DNA of 64,000 nucleotides, from contig CAWDCL010000004.1 of NCBI GenBank assembly GCA_963800865.1, positions 1,178,001-1,242,000 on the forward strand. The letters are read 5' to 3'. Shown here piece after piece: positions 28,602 through 37,891 of the stretch. The notes beneath the pieces are model-generated. The model worked only from the letters and a program-made list of their open reading frames with translations, did not search any database and was not told the DNA's origin. The stretch is from JALOKP01 sp963800865. Its GTDB lineage: Bacteria; Acidobacteriota; Polarisedimenticolia; J045. Both the position numbers and the translations under genes were made by a program. Each line of letters opens with the position of its first letter. The stretch's first letter is position 1.

Positions 28602-29881
28602 TGGCCCGCACCCACCCGCTGCTCGTCGGCGCCTGCATGACGCTCCTCGCCGCGGCGCTCGGCGGCTGCCGCGGCGAGTCCCCGCAGCGCGCGCCCGCGG
28701 CCCCGCGCGAACGGGCCCCGGCCCCGGACGACGCCGAGATCGAGCGCCTGCGCTCGCTGCCCTACGCGGGCGGCTCGCCCGCGGCGCGCGACGAGCCGAC
28801 GGGCGTCGTGCACGCCGATCCCGCGCGCGCCTGTCCCGGATACCGGCTCTACGAGGTCCCCGAGCTGGGCCGGGCCGACCTGATCGACGTGCAGGGCGAG
28901 ATCGTGCACGACTGGCACCGGCAGCCGGGAGAGAAATGGCAGCACGCCGAGCTGCTCCCGAACGGCGACCTCCTCGTCGTCGGGCAGGAGGAGCAGAAGG
29001 CGACCGGGGCCGTCGACGGGCCCGTTCCGGCCTTCGTACTGCGTTTCGACTGGTCCGGACGGCTGCTCTGGAGCCGTGCGCTGCCCGCGCATCACGACAT
29101 CGAGGTCACACCGCAGGGAAAGCTGCTGGTCCTGACCATGCAGGCCCGACGGGAGCCGTCGATCCATGCGGAGCTCGACGTGCGCGACGACCAGCTCACC
29201 CTGCTCGAGCCCGACGGCACGCCGATCGCGTCGCACTCCGTTCTCGATGCCGTCCGGAGCAACCCGGAGGCGTTTCCCCTCCGGCCGGCGAAGCCGTCTC
29301 GCGTCGACGGGCCGCTCTGGGTCGACCTCTTCCACGCCAACTCGGTCGAGTGGATGCACCGGCCGGAGCTCTTCGGGCGCGACCGCCTCTACGGCCCCGA
29401 CAACATCCTGGTCTCCTTCCGCCACCAGAACCGGATCGCGGTCTTCAACTGGCCCGCGAACGAAGTCGTCTGGTCCTGGGGCCGGGACGAGCTGGCCGGA
29501 CCGCACGACGCGCAGGTGCTCGAGGGCGGGAACATCCTCGTCTTCGACAACGGGCTGGGGAGGGGCTGGTCGCGGGTGGTCGAGGTCGATCCGCTCGCCG
29601 GCCGGATCGTCTGGGAATACCGGGCCACGCCGCCCGAGTCGTTCTTCACGGCCAGCAAGGGGTCGGCGCAGCGGCTGCCCAACGGCAACACGCTGATCGC
29701 CGAATCCGACAAGGGGCGGGCGTTCGAGATCGATCCGGCGGGCGAGACCGTCTGGGAGTACGTCTGCCCGCACCGGCTGGGCGACGGCGCCCAGCGCGCG
29801 GCGATCGGGCGGATGGTCTGGCACCCGGCCGCGGCGATCGAGCCGCTGCTGGGTTCGAACGTCACTTCACCAGCACGCTGA
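28601..29881 (+). CDS. Arylsulfotransferase (ASST)-like lipoprotein
   Basis: A 426-aa protein with signal peptide and lipobox (LAAALGGC). The mature part is a beta-propeller of repeated 'LxNGDLLV', 'LxGGNILVFDNG' and 'LPNGNTLI' blades, as in bacterial PAPS-independent arylsulfotransferases. His residues equivalent to ASST active-site positions occur in FHANSVEWM (about 244) and GPHDAQVLEGGNILVFDNG (about 302-320). It would move sulfate between phenolic compounds outside the cytoplasm, but proteins of this family are often unproven. It is coupled to the sulfatase-fold gene (TGATG). The 3' end overlaps the opposing membrane-protein gene by 20 bp. Confidence 0.78.
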   Translation: MARTHPLLVGACMTLLAAALGGCRGESPQRAPAAPRERAPAPDDAEIERLRSLPYAGGSPAARDEPTGVVHADPARACPGYRLYEVPELGRADLIDVQGEIVHDWHRQPGEKWQHAELLPNGDLLVVGQEEQKATGAVDGPVPAFVLRFDWSGRLLWSRALPAHHDIEVTPQGKLLVLTMQARREPSIHAELDVRDDQLTLLEPDGTPIASHSVLDAVRSNPEAFPLRPAKPSRVDGPLWVDLFHANSVEWMHRPELFGRDRLYGPDNILVSFRHQNRIAVFNWPANEVVWSWGRDELAGPHDAQVLEGGNILVFDNGLGRGWSRVVEVDPLAGRIVWEYRATPPESFFTASKGSAQRLPNGNTLIAESDKGRAFEIDPAGETVWEYVCPHRLGDGAQRAAIGRMVWHPAAAIEPLLGSNVTSPAR

Positions 29882-32021
29882 CGGTAGCCGCCGGCCGCCT
29901 CGTGGCGCCCATCGAGCCCGACCCCTTGGCCGTCACGTCCAGCTCCGCCACGTAGCGTCCCGGCCGGATCGGTGCGGTGCACGCGAGCGTGACCGCTGCG
30001 CTTTCCCCCGGCAGGAGGTTGGCCGGCAGGGACGTGGTCGCGTTCAGGGGAGTACCGCGGGGCCCGGCGGCGATCTCGGCGGCTCCGGCATCCACCCGGC
30101 GCCACCTGCGGATCCCGACCGAGACGTCCCCCGCGTCGTCGCGGCCGTAGACGTAGCTGTCCCCGGCCCACGCGTTCCGTCCCTCGTTGCGGACCGTCAG
30201 CGGCAGATCGAAGTGGTCGCCCGGCCCCACGGTCAGCTCCGCCGGCGCGGTCAGCTCGAAAGCGTCGCCCTTCCCGCCGGCGCGGCTCTCCGCGTAGAAG
30301 GGGTCGTTCGCCAGGCGCCGCGTGACCTCCTGCGGGTTCCGCGGCACCGCGTCCGGCGACTCGACCTCGAACACGCCGATCCCGGAGGGCGACTGCTGGA
30401 CGGCCCGGTAGCCGGCGCGGCGATAGCTCTCCGCGGTCGCGGCGTCCCGGGTCACGACGTAGCGGATTCCCAGCGCCTGCAGGACCCGCTTCGCTTCGGC
30501 GTGCGCCGGATTGGCCGTGTTGACCGCAATCGACTCGTGCCACCGCAGGTTGGCGGCGACCGTGCCGTTGGGCGTGCGCCGGCCGTGCACGAGCGACACG
30601 AGCATCGTCCCGGCCTCTTCCAGGTGCTGCTCGCGCACCGTGAGCAGCCCCATCGGCGCTTCCATCACCGCGAAGTCGCCCGGCTGCTCCGCGAGCCAGC
30701 GGAACGCCGGGTCGGCGGCACGCTCCGGGAGGATCCGCACCGCGTGCACTCCGGCGCGCGCCTCGAGGAACGAGGCGGCGAGCAGCGCCACGGCGAGCAC
30801 GCGGCCGCGGGGGGTTCGCGCCATCCGGACCACGAGGAGGGCCCCGGCGAAGGCCAGCGCGAGGTGCGTCAGCACGCCGAAGCGCGCCGGGGCGCGGATC
30901 GCCTGGAGCGGCAGGAGCACCTTGTAGAGGGCCTCGTACGGCGTCGGGAAGTCCAGGAACGGCAGGCCCAGCTGCCAGAACAGGAGGCGCATCGTCCCGA
31001 AGGACAGGACGAAGGCGAGGATCCCGACCAGCGCGATCTCGGGCGACTTCTTCCGGAGCAGGCCCAGTCCCGCGAGGCCGAGGGCCAGCGCGACGAACCC
31101 CGGGAAGAGGTGGGAATCGAAGTAGTCGTTTCCCTGCCCGCCGAACGGGGGCAGGACCGTTCCCGCCGCCCCCGTGACCCACGCGTAGAGGTCCGCAGAG
31201 CGCCAGTCCACCTGCGCGATCTGCCGCTTCACGCCGTAGGTCCGGGAGAACGCGGCGTACTTCAGCGCGATCGGGGCGAGCAGGACCGCGATCAGGAGAC
31301 CCGACAGCAGGAGCGGCATCAGGCCGCGCCGCCAGCCGATCCGCCGCCGCCACGTGCCCCACAGCAGGGCGACCGGAACCGTCAGGGCGAGGGGCACCGC
31401 GATGTACGAGTACTCGATGGCGGCGGCGGCGAGCGCCAGCGCGAACCAGACCGCGCGGCGGCGGTCCGGCGCCTCGAGGAAGCGGGCCATGGTCGCCAGG
31501 GCCAGCGCGAGGAAGGGCGCGAAGATCCCCTCGACGTGGCAGACGTGGTTGGCGCGGAACATCCCGAAGGAGAAGAGCACGGCCACGGCCGCGCCGCCCC
31601 AGCGCGAGCCCGTCAGGAGCGTCCCGGCGTAGTAGCAGCCGGCGGCGGTCAGGGCCAGCGCGAGCCAGAGGGTGATGCCCCAGGCCAGCACGGGCGGCAG
31701 CAGCCGGAAGAGCGGGATCGACCAGATCCCTTCCGTCATCCGCGGATCGTTGGCGACCAGCGGGTCCCTCATCGGCAGCAGGACCTGCGCGTCGTAGAAG
31801 CGGGAAGGGTGGCCTGCGCCCCAGGCCAGCATGTAGGTCCACATCGACGAGTCGATCCGCGCGTACAGCTCGCCGCTGCCCTGGTAGGTGGTGGGGATGC
31901 TGGTGCGGTTCGGGTACCAGGGGGCGGTGAACATCACGGCCAGGACGGCGCAGGCCGCGAGAATCACCGACAGCTCGACTGCCCAGCGGCGGGTCCCGGC
32001 CGCACCCGCGGCGGTCGTCAC
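29862..32021 (-). CDS. Large polytopic membrane protein, GT-C glycosyltransferase-like, with C-terminal beta domain
   Basis: A 719-aa protein with about eleven to twelve membrane segments in residues 1-430. A soluble region follows (about 440-580), then a Thr/Val-rich beta-sandwich-like tail (about 580-719, e.g. FDLPLTVRNEGRNAW). The first periplasmic loop (about 35-100) holds acidic residues and a 'DPRMTEG' segment, as in lipid-linked-sugar transferases of the GT-C type, but I see no decisive family motif. It lies directly before (and by 4 nt overlaps) the 3' region of the minus-strand sulfatase-fold gene, so they may be cotranscribed. The function is unknown; envelope polysaccharide or glycolipid modification is a guess from context. 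Confidence 0.6.
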   Translation of the reverse strand: MTTAAGAAGTRRWAVELSVILAACAVLAVMFTAPWYPNRTSIPTTYQGSGELYARIDSSMWTYMLAWGAGHPSRFYDAQVLLPMRDPLVANDPRMTEGIWSIPLFRLLPPVLAWGITLWLALALTAAGCYYAGTLLTGSRWGGAAVAVLFSFGMFRANHVCHVEGIFAPFLALALATMARFLEAPDRRRAVWFALALAAAAIEYSYIAVPLALTVPVALLWGTWRRRIGWRRGLMPLLLSGLLIAVLLAPIALKYAAFSRTYGVKRQIAQVDWRSADLYAWVTGAAGTVLPPFGGQGNDYFDSHLFPGFVALALGLAGLGLLRKKSPEIALVGILAFVLSFGTMRLLFWQLGLPFLDFPTPYEALYKVLLPLQAIRAPARFGVLTHLALAFAGALLVVRMARTPRGRVLAVALLAASFLEARAGVHAVRILPERAADPAFRWLAEQPGDFAVMEAPMGLLTVREQHLEEAGTMLVSLVHGRRTPNGTVAANLRWHESIAVNTANPAHAEAKRVLQALGIRYVVTRDAATAESYRRAGYRAVQQSPSGIGVFEVESPDAVPRNPQEVTRRLANDPFYAESRAGGKGDAFELTAPAELTVGPGDHFDLPLTVRNEGRNAWAGDSYVYGRDDAGDVSVGIRRWRRVDAGAAEIAAGPRGTPLNATTSLPANLLPGESAAVTLACTAPIRPGRYVAELDVTAKGSGSMGATRRPAATVSVLVK

Positions 32022-32025
32022 TCGA

Positions 32026-33407
32026 TCACCGGGCGTAGCCGAGGGAGCGGAGCGCTTCCATCTGCTCCTCCGTGGGTTGCCACTCGCCCGGCTCCTCGCG
32101 ACGCGACGCCGGCAGGGCGCGCAGGAGCTGGACGACCTCGTCGTCCTCCGAGGGCGGCCCCGCGGGCCAGAGGTTCTTCATCTCGCCCGGATCGTCCGGT
32201 GCGAAGTACTGCCACGCGTCGGTGTCGCGGTTCCAGATCGCCGTGCCGCGGTCGCTGCGGGAAGAGCGCAGGTCGCCCGCCCAGAGGCTGCCCTCGGCCA
32301 GCGAGAGCTTCGCGCCGCTCGCGTCCGAGGGGCTGGCCCGGCAGCCCGGTCGGCACGGCGACACCGGCCTGTTCGAGGAGCGTCGGGGCGATGTCGATCT
32401 GCCGCACGCGTTCCGTCCGGACGACTCCGCCCGGCGCACCGGGCCGCCGGAGGATGAGCGGCACGGAGATCAGCTCGCGGAGGTGCGTGTGCCCGTGCTC
32501 GAAACCGCCGTGGTCCCAGAACTCCTCGCCGTGGTCGGCCACGACCAGCACCGTCGTGCGCGGCCACAGCCCCTGTTCCTCGAGCCCGCGGCGCAGCCGT
32601 CCGAACTGGTCGTCGAGAAAACGGATCTCGCCGTCGTAGCGCGCCACGAGGCTCTGCTTCTGCCGGTCGGTCAGCGGCAGCGTGCCGTCCGCGATCTGGC
32701 GGACCTGGTCCGCGCTCCCGAATCCGCGCTCGATCCCGCCCTGCGCGTCGGGCTCGAACATCGTGTCGTAGGGGGCCGGAGGGTCGTACGTCAGGTGGGC
32801 GTCGAAGTAGTGCACGACCAGGAAGAAGGGCTCGCCGCGGACCTTCTCGAGCCACGCGAGCGCGGCGTCCGTCGTCGCCCGGGCGTCGCGGCTGCCGACG
32901 TTCGACCGGTCGGTACGGGAATAGTCGTAGCTTTCGAAGCCCCGCGAGAGCCCCGACTCGGGGCTGCAGAAGACGACGTTCATCACCGCCGCCGTGCGGA
33001 AGCCGGCCTTCGCGAACAGCTCCGCGAGGGTCGGCACGCTCGGCGCCACCATGTGGATGCCCTTCGAGGCGCCGGCTCGCCTGGTGGACGTGCGGCGGCT
33101 GTCCCGTCAGGATCGTGGCCACGGCCGGAAGGGTCCACGGCGACTGCGAGTACGCGTGTTCGTAGCGCTCGCCCTCGGCGGCGAGCCGGTCGAGATTCGG
33201 CGACGTCTCTCGAGGGTAGCCGTACGACGAGAGGTGATCGGCCCGCACGGTGTCGAGGATCACCAGCACGATCCCCGGCCCCGCCTTCTCCGGCGCGCGG
33301 GAGCAGGCAGCGAACCCGAACAGCATCGGGACGAACAGGACCAGCGCCCACGCCGGAGCGCGCCGAAAGCCGCCTGTCGCACGGGGCGCCGCTGCCGGGC
33401 CGGACAT
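32026..33407 (-). CDS. Sulfatase-fold membrane-anchored protein, Thr nucleophile, two frame breaks
   Basis: Starts at the ATG at 33407, 6 nt after TATAAT. The N-terminal anchor is WALVLFVPMLFGFAACS. Superfamily motifs are VLVILDTVRADHLSSYGY, then SPWTLPAVATILTG where Thr sits at the formylglycine position. HYFDAHLTYDPP and VVADHGEEFWDHGGF follow, and the tail ends EQMEALRSLGYAR. The frame shifts +1 near 33060 and again in a CCC run near 32338. Correcting both gives a continuous protein of about 460 aa. It is the second Thr-type member in this cluster, about 55% of the way from the first by position and of similar domain content. It is probably intact in the cell. Confidence 0.8.
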
Positions 33408-33413
33408 CGGGCG

Positions 33414-33419
33414 ATTATA
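33414..33419 (-). promoter_or_regulatory. -10 box TATAAT for the 33407 gene
   Basis: A perfect TATAAT on the minus strand lies 6 nt before the ATG at 33407, with no Shine-Dalgarno possible in the gap. It is the strongest single example of a leaderless-type start in the window. Confidence 0.65.
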
Positions 33420-33534
33420 TCGAAGCGGGAAGACCCGTCCAGAGACGCACCGGCACGCGGGCCCGGGCCTCACCGCGGCTCGCCGGGCGCACGCGCCGGC
33501 AGGGATTAGACTCGGCAGCCGGAGGTCGTCCGCC

Positions 33535-34272
33535 ATGGAGACACGTCAGGTCAGTCCGGTCCGCGGGGCGGCCGAGCGTCGCTTCTACCTGGTCATGTCG
33601 CTGGCGATCCTCGCGGCCGTCCTCCTCGGCTTCGCGCCGAGCTTCTACCTGCGCCCGTGGTTTCCCGATCGACCGGTCCCCCCCGAACGGTTCTTCCTGC
33701 TGCACGGTGCCGTTTTCACGGCCTGGTTCGTGCTGCTGGCCGTCCAGGCCGCGCTCGTCTCGGCCCGGCGAACCGCCCTGCACCGCCGGCTCGGGGTCTA
33801 CGGCGGCGTCCTCGCGCTCGCGATGGTCGTGCTGGGGACCGTGGGAGCGCTGATCGCCGCGCGCCGCCCGACGGGCTTCGTGGGGATCGAGATCCCGCCG
33901 CTGCAGTTCCTGGTGATTCCGCTGGGGGACATGCTGCTGTTCGCGCTGCTGGTCGGCCTGGCGCTCGCGTGGCGCCGGGACCTGCAGTCGCACAAGAGGC
34001 TGATGCTCGTCGCGTCGATCGCGATCATCACCGCCGCCGTCGCGCGCTGGCCGTTCGCGATCATGTCGGCCGGGCCGCCCGCGTTCTTCGGCTTCACGGA
34101 CCTCTTCCTGGTCCCGATCGCGGCCTGGGACCTCTCCACGCGCCGCCGGCTGCACCCGGTCACGCTCTGGGGCGGTCTCCTGGTGATCGCCTCGCAGCCG
34201 CTGCGGCTCTGGCTGTCGGGGACCGAGGCCTGGCTCGGCTTCGCCCGCTGGGCGGTCGGCCTGCTCGGGTAG
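33535..34272 (+). CDS. Conserved integral membrane protein of unknown function
   Basis: A 245-aa protein with about seven hydrophobic segments. Recognisable stretches are LHGAVFTAWFVLLAVQAALV, RRTALHRRLGVYGG, PLGDMLLFALLVG and HKRLMLVASIAIITAAVARWP. These His-containing segments recur in a widespread uncharacterised membrane family. The paired His in LHGA, LHRRL and SHKRL could bind heme, but this is a guess. GGAGG precedes the ATG at 33535 and TAGACT is at 33507-33512. It converges on the acyl-CoA dehydrogenase gene. Confidence 0.7.
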   Translation: METRQVSPVRGAAERRFYLVMSLAILAAVLLGFAPSFYLRPWFPDRPVPPERFFLLHGAVFTAWFVLLAVQAALVSARRTALHRRLGVYGGVLALAMVVLGTVGALIAARRPTGFVGIEIPPLQFLVIPLGDMLLFALLVGLALAWRRDLQSHKRLMLVASIAIITAAVARWPFAIMSAGPPAFFGFTDLFLVPIAAWDLSTRRRLHPVTLWGGLLVIASQPLRLWLSGTEAWLGFARWAVGLLG

Positions 34273-34282
34273 CCGGCCGCGG

Positions 34283-35437
34283 TCAGCCGAGCAGGATCTT
34301 GGCGATCGTCTGCAGCTGCATGATGTGGGTGCCCTCGTAGATCTTCCCGATCTTCGCGTCGCGGTAGAGCTTCTCGACCGGGTAGTCCTTGACGAAGCCG
34401 TAGCCGCCGTAGAGCTCGACGGCCATCGAGGCCGAGCGCTCGGCGACCTCCGCCCCCAGCCACTTGCAGACGGCGGCCTCGCGCACGAACGGCCGTCCCG
34501 CCTCCTTCAGCGCGGCGGCGTTGAGCACGGCCAGCTTGGCCGCCTCGGTTTCGGCGTCCATCCGGGCCAGCACCTGCTGGACCGCCTGGAACTCGGCGAT
34601 GGTCTTGCCGAACTGCTTGCGCTCCTTCGTCCAGCCGATCGCGTGGGCCAGCGCCCCCTCGGCCAGTCCGACCATCTGCGCGCCGATCCCGATCCGCCCC
34701 TCGTTGAGCGTTTCCATCGCCGTCTTGTAGCCCTTGCCGATCTCGCCGAGCACGCGCTCCGGCCCGACCTTCACGTCGTCGAGGATGATCTCCACGGTGG
34801 AGGAGGCGCGGATCCCGAGCTTGTCCTCCTTCTTCCCCACGCGGAAGCCGGGGTCGTCGCGCTCGACCAGGAAGCAGGTGATCCCCTTGTAGCCGGCCTC
34901 GGGGTTCACGGTGGCGAAGACCAGGTAGAGCCCGGCCTCGTAGCCGTTGGTGATCCAGAGCTTGCTCCCCGAGAGCTTCCAGCCGTCGCCGTCGGCGGTG
35001 GCGCGCGCGCGGAGCGAGAAGGCGTCCGAGCCCGAGCCGGCCTCCGACAGCGCGTACGCGCCGACGATCTCCGAGGCGAGCTTCGGCAGGTACTTCTTCT
35101 TCTGCGCCTCGGTCCCCCAGCGCCGGACCGCGTTGTTGACCAGCGTGTTCTGCACGTCGCAGACCACCGACACCGAGGGATCGACCCTGGCCAGCTCGAT
35201 GATCACGAGGATCGCGTCGGTGAAGCTCATCCCCGAGCCGCCGTACTCCTCCGGGATGTCGATCCCCATCAGCCCCATCTCGAAGAGGGTCTTGAGGATC
35301 GCCGGGTCGAGCTTGCCTGCGGCGTCCATCTCGGCGACGCGCGGGCGGATCCCTTCCTCCGCGAAGCGGCGCACCTCGGCGAGCATCTGCTGCTGGTCTT
35401 CGGACGGGACGGTCAGCGGGCGGGGACGGTCGGACAT
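34283..35437 (-). CDS. Acyl-CoA dehydrogenase (short/branched-chain type)
   Basis: A 384-aa flavoenzyme that introduces the alpha-beta double bond into acyl-CoA. Family signatures are YALSEAGSGSDAFSLRARA (about 129-147), WKLSGSKLWITNG (about 153-165) and the C-terminal QLYGG-type loop AVELYGGYGFVKDYPVEKLYRDAKI. The catalytic base Glu is in KIYEGTHIMQ near the C terminus, as in short-, branched- and isovaleryl-type enzymes. No electron-transfer flavoprotein genes are adjacent, so the exact chain specificity is not inferable. The next gene upstream (exported thioredoxin-like) is 19 bp away on the same strand. Confidence 0.93.
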   Translation of the reverse strand: MSDRPRPLTVPSEDQQQMLAEVRRFAEEGIRPRVAEMDAAGKLDPAILKTLFEMGLMGIDIPEEYGGSGMSFTDAILVIIELARVDPSVSVVCDVQNTLVNNAVRRWGTEAQKKKYLPKLASEIVGAYALSEAGSGSDAFSLRARATADGDGWKLSGSKLWITNGYEAGLYLVFATVNPEAGYKGITCFLVERDDPGFRVGKKEDKLGIRASSTVEIILDDVKVGPERVLGEIGKGYKTAMETLNEGRIGIGAQMVGLAEGALAHAIGWTKERKQFGKTIAEFQAVQQVLARMDAETEAAKLAVLNAAALKEAGRPFVREAAVCKWLGAEVAERSASMAVELYGGYGFVKDYPVEKLYRDAKIGKIYEGTHIMQLQTIAKILLG

Positions 35438-35456
35438 CGTCGGGATCTCCTCGATC

Positions 35457-36011
35457 TCACTTCTTGGCGCCGTCGTCGGCGCCGGGTTTCGGGGGCAGGG
35501 GGATGCCGTTCAGGATCATCGCGACGTCGCGGTCGATCGTCGCCGACGCGGGGGATTCGATCATCCGGCCGAGTTCTTCGCCGGCGCGGCGGACCACGAT
35601 CGTCGGGACGCGCTTGACGCCGGCCGCCTTGCCGCGCCCCTCGGGCTCGTCCTTCCCGCGGTCGATGCCGATCAGCGTCAGCGTCAGGCCCGGGTTGCCG
35701 GCGGATTTCAGCGCGGTCACCAGCAACGGCACCTGCTCGAAGCTGTCGCTGCACCAGCTGCCGAAGAAGACGTCGACCTCGGCGGGCGGCGCCGACCGCA
35801 GCAGCTCGAGCACGTCGGGGTAGGGGACGTACTTGTCGGCGCGCTCCTGCCAGGCCGGCAGAACGGTCGCGAAGTCGGCGAGCGGCAGGGTGCCGACGAC
35901 CATCTCCTTCGGCTCCCACGGCTCGGGCTCGCCGGCGGTCCCGGGGAGGGCGGCGAACAGGGCGATCGCCAGGAGCGGCAGGGCGAAGCGGGCGCGCGAC
36001 GGGCTCGGCAC
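35457..36011 (-). CDS. Exported thioredoxin-fold protein with CSDS instead of CxxC
   Basis: A 184-aa protein with a signal peptide (about 1-26, ending GTAG). The thioredoxin-like domain carries VDVFFGSWCSDSFEQVPLL where CxxC is expected, so only one Cys remains. RVPTIVVRRAGEELGR supplies the cis-Pro. With a single Cys it cannot be a standard dithiol oxidoreductase; a structural, monothiol or chaperone role is possible. GAGGA precedes the GTG at 36011 and a TAGGCT -10-like box is at 36040-36045. Confidence 0.75.
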   Translation of the reverse strand: MPSPSRARFALPLLAIALFAALPGTAGEPEPWEPKEMVVGTLPLADFATVLPAWQERADKYVPYPDVLELLRSAPPAEVDVFFGSWCSDSFEQVPLLVTALKSAGNPGLTLTLIGIDRGKDEPEGRGKAAGVKRVPTIVVRRAGEELGRMIESPASATIDRDVAMILNGIPLPPKPGADDGAKK

Positions 36012-36099
36012 GGGGTTCCTCGGCAGGGGAAAGCTCTCTAGCCTACCAAGCCGGCCACCCGGAACAAGGGCCCGGGCGGCGGTCCGGTGGCGCCGCGGG

Positions 36100-36105
36100 T
36101 AGACT
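36100..36105 (+). promoter_or_regulatory. -10 box TAGACT before the lolA-like gene
   Basis: TAGACT is followed by AGGAG and the ATG at 36125, giving a leader of roughly 10-15 nt. Confidence 0.45.
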
Positions 36106-36124
36106 CCGGCCCTCAGGAGATCCC

Positions 36125-36931
36125 ATGACCCCGATCCGCCTCCGCCTGTCCCGGGACCGCGCGCGGCGCGCTGCAGCCGGCTTCCTCGCGCTCGGCCTCC
36201 TCGCGGGCCTCGCCGCCGCCGCCCCTGCGGACGGGAAGGACGCCGCCGGCTCCCGCTCGAAGAAGCCGCCGGTCGATCCCGCGGTGCGCGCCGTGCTCGA
36301 CCGGATGGAGCAGGCGCAGGGCCAGGTGACCTCGTTCAAGGCCCACGTCACCGAGACCCGGCGGCTGGCCGTGCTCGAGAAGCCCGAGATCCTGCGCGGG
36401 GAGCTGGCCTTCGAGTCGCCGGGGAAGATCCGCTGGGACTACCGCGAGCCCGAGCAGCGGACCTACGTGCTGGCGGACGGGCACGTCATCGGCTGGATCC
36501 CGTCCCGGAACCGCGTCGAGAAGATGGACGTCGAGCGCCGCGAGGCGCGCCTGCGGCGGATGTTCGCGATCGGCCAGGGGACCGACGCGCTGCTCAAGGA
36601 CTTCGTCGTGACGCTCGCGCCCGCCTCGGCCGTGCCGCAGGCGGACGAGCTGGTGCTCGTGCCCGAGTCGCGCCGGATGCGCAAGCGGGTCTCCGAGATC
36701 CGGATGTGGGTCGATCGCGGCAACAACCTGCCCAAGCAGCTTCGGCTCGTCACGGGCGAAGGGGACAGCGTCGAGTTCGCGCTGTCGTCGGTCCAGGTCA
36801 ACCCCAAGCTGGCCGCCGACGCCTTCACGCTGACGATTCCCAAGGGGGCCCAGGAGGTCCGCGGGATCTCCGGCCTCTCGATCTTCGGCAACCCGGCCGA
36901 CGACGGCGACGCGTCCGAAGACCGGATGTAG
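36125..36931 (+). CDS. LolA-like outer-membrane lipoprotein carrier protein
   Basis: A 268-aa exported protein with a twin-Arg/hydrophobic N-terminus (about 1-33). The LolA-type fold shows SFKAHVTETRRLAVLEKPEILRGELAFESPGKIRWDY, then YREPEQRTYVLADGHVIGWIP and EIRMWVDRGNNLPKQLRL. These match the 'FxxPgkiRweY' and 'D...LP' features of LolA and of LolA-like proteins encoded in polyketide/aryl-polyene loci. It would ferry lipids or lipoproteins across the periplasm. AGGAG precedes the ATG. Confidence 0.8.
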   Translation: MTPIRLRLSRDRARRAAAGFLALGLLAGLAAAAPADGKDAAGSRSKKPPVDPAVRAVLDRMEQAQGQVTSFKAHVTETRRLAVLEKPEILRGELAFESPGKIRWDYREPEQRTYVLADGHVIGWIPSRNRVEKMDVERREARLRRMFAIGQGTDALLKDFVVTLAPASAVPQADELVLVPESRRMRKRVSEIRMWVDRGNNLPKQLRLVTGEGDSVEFALSSVQVNPKLAADAFTLTIPKGAQEVRGISGLSIFGNPADDGDASEDRM

Positions 36932-37021
36932 CCCGCGCCGCGTCCCGCCCGCGGGTCGCCCCGCGCCCGCTCTGCTGGCTCCGAACGCCTTCCCCGACGA
37001 CAATGCGCGCGGAGGGTGCGC

Positions 37022-37891
37022 ATGCGGAAGGTGGTCATCGAGGGCGTGGAACTGGCGCTCGCGCCGGCGGACGAGATCGCGGCGGAGTGGGTCGGGCAGG
37101 AAGACCTGGTCCGGCAGCTGCTCGCCGCGTGGATGGTGCTGGCCCCCGAGGATCTCCCGCTCAACCCGCGCCTGGTCGGTCGTCCGGGGGTCGGCAAGAC
37201 GACGCTCGCCTGCGCCGCCGCCGGCCGCCTGGGGCGCGAGGTCTACCTCTTCCAGGCCACCGCCGACACCCGGCCCGAGGACCTGATCGTCACCCCGGTG
37301 CTCGGCGACGGCGGGACCATCCGCTACGTCGCCTCGACCATCGTCAGCGCGATGATCCAGGGCGGCGTCGCGGTCCTCGACGAGGGGAACCGGATGAGCG
37401 AGAAGGCGTGGGCCTCGCTGGCGCCGCTGCTCGACCAGCGGCGCTACGTCGAGTCGATCGTCGCCGGGATCAAGATCCACGCCCACCCCGACTTCCGCTT
37501 CGCCACGACGATGAACGACGACGCGTCGACCTACGACCTGCCCGAGTACATCGCCTCGCGGATCCTGCCGCGGATCGTCGTCGACTACCCGGACGCCGAG
37601 GAGGAGCTGCGGATCCTCGCCTCGAACCTCCCCTTCGCGCCGGCCGAGCTGCTGCGCTACGTCGTCGCCTTCCTCCAGACGGCCCACGAGCGCGACGCCT
37701 CGTACTCGGTGCGTGACGGGATCAACCTCGCGCGCTACGCGCTCAAGCGGGCCGAACAGTCCGGGGCGGGTGCGGCCGGCGCGATCGCAGGCCTGCCCGA
37801 GGCGGCGCTGCTGGTGCTGGGCGACGACGCGCACGAGTTCATGCCCCCGCCGGAGGGCGGGCCCGGCCCCCGACCGGGCGGCGCCGAGTGA
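37022..37891 (+). CDS. MoxR-type AAA+ ATPase
   Basis: A 289-aa AAA+ chaperone. Walker A GRPGVGKTT (about 54-62), Walker B GGVAVLDEGNRMSEKAW (about 117-133), sensor I FRFATTMND and sensor II near RDGINLARYALKRA are present. MoxR proteins usually remodel a VWA-domain partner, often to insert metals. Here the next gene, overlapping by 4 nt (GTGA), encodes no recognisable VWA protein but a 659-residue protein of unknown family. GGAGG precedes the ATG at 37022. Confidence 0.9.
   Translation: MRKVVIEGVELALAPADEIAAEWVGQEDLVRQLLAAWMVLAPEDLPLNPRLVGRPGVGKTTLACAAAGRLGREVYLFQATADTRPEDLIVTPVLGDGGTIRYVASTIVSAMIQGGVAVLDEGNRMSEKAWASLAPLLDQRRYVESIVAGIKIHAHPDFRFATTMNDDASTYDLPEYIASRILPRIVVDYPDAEEELRILASNLPFAPAELLRYVVAFLQTAHERDASYSVRDGINLARYALKRAEQSGAGAAGAIAGLPEAALLVLGDDAHEFMPPPEGGPGPRPGGAE

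Noticed and set aside
32026..33407. Sulfatase-fold gene as a true pseudogene
   Set aside because: It has a perfect TATAAT promoter and all superfamily motifs, and both frame breaks are +1 like the rest in this window, so sequence error is more likely.
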